Shown here one piece after another: positions 60,175 through 64,000 of a stretch of DNA of 64,000 nt. Numbering within the stretch: the stretch's first letter is position 1; each line of letters begins with the position of its first letter. A program made the position numbers and the translations under genes. The stretch covers positions 248,001 to 312,000 of the forward strand of contig CAYLYX010000003.1 of the NCBI GenBank assembly GCA_964387945.1. The letters are read 5' to 3'. The notes under the pieces are model-generated. The model searched no databases and was not told the DNA's origin. It worked only from the letters and a program-made list of their open reading frames with translations. The stretch is from Parvicella sp964387945. GTDB lineage: Bacteria > Bacteroidota > Bacteroidia > Flavobacteriales_D > Parvicellaceae.

Positions 60175-60254
60175 AGACGCTTGATTTAAGACAATGGACG
60201 CTAGATATCTACTAAGAAAATTTCTCTAGCGTCAAGTGTCAAAAGTCAAGCATC
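60175..60254. repeat. Palindromic dispersed repeat, copy 2 (mraY-murD)
   Basis: The left arm 60176-60205 and the right arm 60225-60254 are each 30 bases. Hand alignment of the left arm with the reverse complement of the right matches 25 of 30 positions, with a 19-base loop. The arms share GACGCTTGA and GACGCTAGA words with the other copies. It ends 12 bases before the murD ATG and would fold into a long hairpin in the mRNA. Confidence 0.85.
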
Positions 60255-60266
60255 AAAAAAATAGAA

Positions 60267-61613
60267 ATGAAAAAGCGAATAGCAATACTTGGAGGGGGTG
60301 AAAGTGGAGTAGGAGCTGCTATTCTGGCGAAGAAAGAGGGGTTTGATGTGTGGGTGTCTGATAGGGGGAAACTCAAAGACAAACACAAAGAAGTTCTTTT
60401 AAATAATGACATAAAGTGGGAAGAAGGAGTGCATACGCACGAAGAGATCTTTAAAGCTGCTGAGGTGATTAAAAGTCCGGGAATTCCGGATACTGTTCCA
60501 ATGATCGTAGAGTTACGTGAGAAAGGGATTCCAGTCATTTCAGAAATCGAGTTCGCAGGAAGGTATGTGAAGTCGAATGCTAAGAAGATTTGCATCACAG
60601 GAAGTAATGGGAAAACCACTACAACCATGATGTTGTATCACATCCTTTCTCAAGCTGGACTTAACGTAGCCGTGGGTGGTAACGTTGGGAAAAGCTTTGC
60701 AGCACTAGTTGCAACAGGTGATTTCGACTACTACGTTCTCGAGCTTAGTAGTTTTCAATTGGATGGAATGTTTGACTTTAAAGCTGACATCGCGATCCTC
60801 TTGAACATCACACCAGACCATTTGGATCGGTACGACTACAAATTCCAGAATTACGTGGACAGTAAGTATCGAATCATCCAAAATCAAGGTCTCGGAGATG
60901 TATTCATCTACAACTACGATGACCCCACGATACAAGCAGAAAACAACAAACGAAATTTCAAGCAACAGACATACGCTTTCTCTCACGAGGTGGAGCTGAC
61001 AGAAGGAGCTTGGGTAACAACAAACAAACAAATACAAACTAACATTAACAACCAACAAACAAACATGTCTATTCACGAATTAGCACAGCAAGGTAAGCAC
61101 AACGCTTACAACTCTATGGCATCGAGCATTGCCAGTAGGGTATTAGAAATTAGAAAAGAAATTATCAGAGAGTCGCTCTCTGACTTTCAAAATGTAGAAC
61201 ACAGATTAGAGTTCGTGGCATCCGTTCATGGAATCGACTTTATCAACGATTCAAAAGCTACGAATGTTAACTCTACCTGGTATGCTTTGGAGAGCATGCA
61301 AAAACCAACCATCTGGATTGCAGGAGGTGTAGATAAAGGAAATGACTACACGATGCTTGAAGGTTTGGTGAAGGATAGAGTAGAGGGAATCGTGTGTTTA
61401 GGAAAAGATAACTCAAAGCTACACAAAGCATTTGAAGGAATGGTGGAGAACATTTGGGATGCAACTACAGCAGAGGAAGCCGTAGGGTTAAGTTACAGAT
61501 TAGCAAAGAAAGGATACACCGTATTGTTATCTCCTGCATGCGCGAGTTTTGATCTTTTCGAAAACTACGAAGAGAGAGGAAATCAATTTAAGAGAGCAGT
61601 AAGGTCATTATAA
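60267..61613 (+). CDS. murD: UDP-MurNAc-L-alanine:D-glutamate ligase MurD
   Basis: MurD adds D-glutamate to UDP-MurNAc-L-Ala. In the 448-residue protein, the N-terminal nucleotide-sugar domain (RIAILGGGESGVGAAIL) is followed by the ATP loop G112-S-N-G-K-T-T-T119. The central domain has LELSSFQLDGM and ITPDHLDRY, and the C-terminal domain has INDSKATNVNST, IAGGVDKGNDY and LLSPACASFDLFENYEERG. All expected motifs are intact, so this is the working copy. It is flanked on both sides by copies of the palindromic repeat. Confidence 0.96.
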   Translation: MKKRIAILGGGESGVGAAILAKKEGFDVWVSDRGKLKDKHKEVLLNNDIKWEEGVHTHEEIFKAAEVIKSPGIPDTVPMIVELREKGIPVISEIEFAGRYVKSNAKKICITGSNGKTTTTMMLYHILSQAGLNVAVGGNVGKSFAALVATGDFDYYVLELSSFQLDGMFDFKADIAILLNITPDHLDRYDYKFQNYVDSKYRIIQNQGLGDVFIYNYDDPTIQAENNKRNFKQQTYAFSHEVELTEGAWVTTNKQIQTNINNQQTNMSIHELAQQGKHNAYNSMASSIASRVLEIRKEIIRESLSDFQNVEHRLEFVASVHGIDFINDSKATNVNSTWYALESMQKPTIWIAGGVDKGNDYTMLEGLVKDRVEGIVCLGKDNSKLHKAFEGMVENIWDATTAEEAVGLSYRLAKKGYTVLLSPACASFDLFENYEERGNQFKRAVRSL

Positions 61614-61618
61614 TTTAA

Positions 61619-61706
61619 AGACGTTAGACCCTTGATTTCTGGACGCTTGACACTTTCTAATTAACATTAGGAAAAGTTGAAAGTCTAGCGTCAAGTATCA
61701 AGAGTC
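61619..61706. repeat. Palindromic dispersed repeat, copy 3 (murD to truncated paralogue)
   Basis: The left part holds AGACGTTAGAC and GGACGCTTGACACTTT; the right part holds AAAGTCTAGCGTCAAG and a closing GAGTC at 61702-61706. The arms pair with a few gaps. It starts five bases after the murD stop and ends 15 bases before the next ATG. Confidence 0.8.
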
Positions 61707-61721
61707 GAAAAATTATTGAAT

Positions 61722-62219
61722 ATGAATAAAGTTAAGTCATTAAAAGATCAAATGTTAGAGGCTCGGAAGAAGAGTATGAGTCTTTTTGCAGACATCGCAC
61801 ATCGGCTAGAGTCGGTTGCGGAGATTAATGGTGTAGAGTGGATCAACGATTCTAAAGCTACGGATCTGGATTCTACGTACTACTCTTTGGAGTTAATGGA
61901 AAAGCCAGTGATTTGGATTGCTGCAAGTTCCGAGGTAGAGTTACCTTATAGTATGCTTGAAAAGCTGGTGAAGTATAAAGTGAAGCAGATTATTTGCTTC
62001 GGAGCGTACGAAACGAGTTTGAAATATTCCTTTGCCAATATGGTAGATGGGTACGCGCACAAGTCTACGCTAGAAGAGGCTGTAGAGACAGCTGCTGAGT
62101 GGGCAGAAGGAGATGATGTCGTGTTGTTTTCTCCTGGAACATCCAGCTTTGCGTTGTATGATAATTACAGAGAACGAGGAGAACATTTTAGAACGTTGGT
62201 AAATAAATTAGACGCTTGA
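61722..62219 (+). CDS. Free-standing MurD C-terminal domain paralogue
   Basis: The start at ATG 61722 gives 165 residues; a TTG two codons earlier is possible. From HRLESVAEINGVEWINDSKAT to the end it aligns without gaps to the MurD C-terminal domain; my hand count gives about 63 identities in 143 positions (44%). The ATP-binding and UDP-sugar domains are entirely absent. Active-site changes: SKATN becomes SKATD, the GGVDKG loop becomes ASSEVE, and the SPACASFDLF region becomes SPGTSSFALY, losing the Asp. It therefore cannot act as MurD alone. It may be a decaying duplicate or a retained regulator of MurD. Its last two codons and stop lie inside palindrome copy 4. Confidence 0.85.
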   Translation: MNKVKSLKDQMLEARKKSMSLFADIAHRLESVAEINGVEWINDSKATDLDSTYYSLELMEKPVIWIAASSEVELPYSMLEKLVKYKVKQIICFGAYETSLKYSFANMVDGYAHKSTLEEAVETAAEWAEGDDVVLFSPGTSSFALYDNYRERGEHFRTLVNKLDA

Positions 62220-62292
62220 CTTTAGACTATTGACGCTAGACACCTTCTTAAGTTGTTAGTTTAGTGTCAAGCGTCAGTGATCTAGCGTCTAA
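62208..62292. repeat. Palindromic dispersed repeat, copy 4 (before ftsW)
   Basis: It runs from TTAGACGCTTGAC at 62208 to GATCTAGCGTCTAA ending at 62292, with inner words TTGACGCTAGAC and GTCAAGCGTC. The ends TTAGACGCT/AGCGTCTAA pair perfectly. It overlaps the last 12 bases of the MurD paralogue gene and ends nine bases before the ftsW ATG. Confidence 0.85.
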
Positions 62293-62301
62293 AATTAAAG
62301 C

Positions 62302-63456
62302 ATGCAAGAAATAATAGACAAATACCTAAAAGGCGATAAGACCATCTGGACCGTTGTGATTTTGCTCACATTGGCTTCAACGGTGATTGCGTTGAGTGCG
62401 AGCTCTAACATGGCGTATCGTCTTACTGAAGGGAATGCTACACCATTCTGGTTTAAGCACGTGGCTACTTTGGTACTAGGTTTTGTGATGATGATTTATT
62501 TACAGCATTTTAAGTTCAAGTATTTTTCTAGAATCTCTCAAATGGGAATCTGGGTAGCAGGAATATTGCTTTTAATGACCCTGTTGTTTGGTAGGAATAT
62601 TAACTCTGCACAACGATGGATCATGGGGTTCCAACCTTCCGATTTAGCGAAGATTGTGCTCATACTCTATATCGCCAGATTGCTAGTGATCAAGCAAGAT
62701 AAATTGCACGATTTCAAAGAAGGAGTTCTTCCTTTAATTATTCCCGTTGCAGGGATTTGTATTCTCATTTTGCCAGCCGATTTTTCAACGGCATTTATGC
62801 TCGGAACAGCCAGTTTTATCTTACTCTTTGTTGGTGGAGTAAAAATAAAGCATCTACTAGCCGTTGTTGGTGGAGCAATCGTGTTGTTCATGATGTTGAT
62901 AATGATCAATAAAGCTACAGGGATCCTTCCTAGGGCAGCAACTTGGGAAAAACGAATCGTGAGCTTTTTGGGGGTGGTAGATGAGACAGAAGAGAATGCA
63001 GAGGATAAACTAGATAATTATCAGGCGATGCAAGCAGTCACAGCTGTTGTAAATGGAGGTTTAGTGGGCAAAGGGCCTGGAAGAGGAAACGTAAAAAATG
63101 ATACTTATTCTGCGCAATCCGACTTTGTCTTTGCAACAATTATCGAAGAGTTCGGAGCCTTATTTGGGGCATTTATACTGTTGATACTCTATCTCACCTT
63201 TTTCTTTAGGAGCGTGCGAGTCGCCTTAAAGGCTAATAGTAGCTTTGGGGCATATGCCGCTTTCGGGTTGAGTTTCCTGCTCGTTCTTCAAGCAATGATC
63301 AACATGGGTGTGGGTGTTAACCTCCTTCCGGTAACAGGACAGCCCTTGCCTTTAATTAGTATGGGAGGTACTTCGATTTTGTTTACCTGCATTTCTATCG
63401 GGATTTTATTGAACGTGAGTAAAAGTGTTGAATCAAATGAAAAGCAATTGGCATGA
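62302..63456 (+). CDS. ftsW: Cell division protein FtsW (SEDS glycosyltransferase)
   Basis: FtsW polymerises lipid II at the septum together with FtsI. The 384-residue polytopic SEDS protein has about ten helices. Family phrases include INSAQRWIMGFQPSDLAKIVLILYIARLL, GGLVGKGPGRGNVKN, SDFVFATIIEEFGALFGAF and VGVNLLPVTGQPLPLISMGGTSILFTCISIGILLNVS. The conserved Asp in the FQPSDLAK region is present. murG begins within its stop codon (ATGA). Confidence 0.95.
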   Translation: MQEIIDKYLKGDKTIWTVVILLTLASTVIALSASSNMAYRLTEGNATPFWFKHVATLVLGFVMMIYLQHFKFKYFSRISQMGIWVAGILLLMTLLFGRNINSAQRWIMGFQPSDLAKIVLILYIARLLVIKQDKLHDFKEGVLPLIIPVAGICILILPADFSTAFMLGTASFILLFVGGVKIKHLLAVVGGAIVLFMMLIMINKATGILPRAATWEKRIVSFLGVVDETEENAEDKLDNYQAMQAVTAVVNGGLVGKGPGRGNVKNDTYSAQSDFVFATIIEEFGALFGAFILLILYLTFFFRSVRVALKANSSFGAYAAFGLSFLLVLQAMINMGVGVNLLPVTGQPLPLISMGGTSILFTCISIGILLNVSKSVESNEKQLA

Positions 63457-64000
63457 GTAAGCAACCAAGAGTAATCATATCAGGAGGTGGAACAGGAGGA
63501 CATATTTACCCAGCATTGGCTATTGCAAACGCCATCCAAGAAAGATACCCAGAGGCAGCTATTTTGTTTGTTGGCGCCAACGGAAAAATGGAAATGGAGA
63601 AAGTCCCAGCAGCCGGATATGAAATTAAAGGATTAGATATTGCAGGGATTCAGCGCAAAAAAATCTGGAAAAACTGGAACTTCCCCTACAAGTATCTCAA
63701 AAGCAAGATGGCGGCTAAAAAAATCATCAAAGGATTTGATCCTATGATTGCTATAGGCGTTGGAGGGTATGCGAGCGGACCAACGTTGATTCAATCAGGA
63801 AAGTTAGGTGTACCTACGCTGTTGCAAGAACAAAACTCTTATGCAGGGTTAACAAATAAAATCTTAGCGAAAAAAGCGAACAAGATTTGTGTCGCATACG
63901 ATAACATGGATCAATTTTTTCCAAAAGAGAAGATTGCAGTAACAGGGAATCCTGTTCGGAAAGATATTTTGGACCTGAGTGGTAAAAGAGAAGAGGCAAT
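63453..64000 (+). CDS. murG: MurG, lipid II synthase (3' end cut by window edge)
   Basis: MurG adds GlcNAc to lipid I to make lipid II. I translate 182 codons to the window edge. The N-terminus has RVIISGGGTGGHIYPALAIA, the glycine-rich lipid-acceptor loop of MurG. GVGGYASGPTLIQ, TLLQEQNSYAGLTNKILAK and VTGNPVRKDI follow, all family-typical. The ATG overlaps the ftsW stop by four bases. The GlcNAc-binding C-terminal domain lies outside the window. Confidence 0.95.
   Translation, partial: MSKQPRVIISGGGTGGHIYPALAIANAIQERYPEAAILFVGANGKMEMEKVPAAGYEIKGLDIAGIQRKKIWKNWNFPYKYLKSKMAAKKIIKGFDPMIAIGVGGYASGPTLIQSGKLGVPTLLQEQNSYAGLTNKILAKKANKICVAYDNMDQFFPKEKIAVTGNPVRKDILDLSGKREEA

Overview
The window looks like a chromosomal segment from a Bacteroidota bacterium, most likely Flavobacteriia or a close Flavobacteriales relative. 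Four things support this. It carries the gliding and type IX secretion (T9SS) genes gldB, gldC, a PorP/SprF-like gene and a PorE-like gene. Three secreted proteins end in T9SS-type C-terminal domains. Promoter-like sites fit the Bacteroidota TTTG / TANNTTTG pattern. A glycine-lipid-type acyltransferase set sits beside the division cluster. The genes are densely packed with many 1-11 base overlaps, and no gene-free stretch exceeds 300 bases. I saw no rRNA, tRNA, CRISPR array, prophage or insertion sequence. GTG and TTG starts are fairly common.

Layout. 1-3718 (minus): a DUF4350-like protein, a DUF4129 protein and a SpoIIM-family membrane protein, divergent from an RDD protein and rsmI (3833-5267). 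5355-14791 (plus): a T9SS surface module made of a 1979-residue repeat protein with a gliding-type C-terminal domain, its PorP/SprF-like partner and a PorE-like OmpA lipoprotein-type anchor. 14827-25871: two small membrane proteins, leuS, a dCMP deaminase, an S41 protease, an EamA transporter, ComF and several envelope proteins. 25911-30239: a GT2 glycosyltransferase and two polytopic GT-C-like proteins. 30236-32235 (minus): two overlapping cupredoxin genes. 32279-39047 (minus): rnhB, recO, infB, nusA, rimP and nadE, with hairpin terminators. 39175-46581: an outer-membrane barrel, gldB-gldC, a Cys/Lys-rich small protein, an RprX/RprY-like two-component pair, a second GT-C-like protein and a hydrolase lipoprotein. 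46656-50343: a secreted endonuclease I, aspS and DinB. 50333-53274 (minus): a GlsB-like N-acyltransferase and two GlsA-like O-acyltransferases. 53543-64000 (plus): the division and cell wall cluster mraZ-rsmH-ftsL-ftsI-murE-mraY-murD-(murD C-terminal paralogue)-ftsW-murG, cut by the window end.

The least ordinary signals are these. (1) A family of four imperfect palindromes of 70-90 bases, built from GACGCTTGAC / GTCTAGCGTC words. One follows leuS, and three bracket murD and its truncated paralogue, ending 9-15 bases before start codons. (2) A free-standing MurD C-terminal domain gene with changed active-site residues, lying between two of those palindromes. (3) AT-rich in-frame expansions in two aminoacyl-tRNA synthetase genes, leuS and aspS. 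(4) Two oppositely oriented MraZ-type operators (TGGGA-N5-TGGGA) between mraZ and the divergent lipid acyltransferase genes. Functions are assigned by recognising family motifs in the translations; no database search was run.
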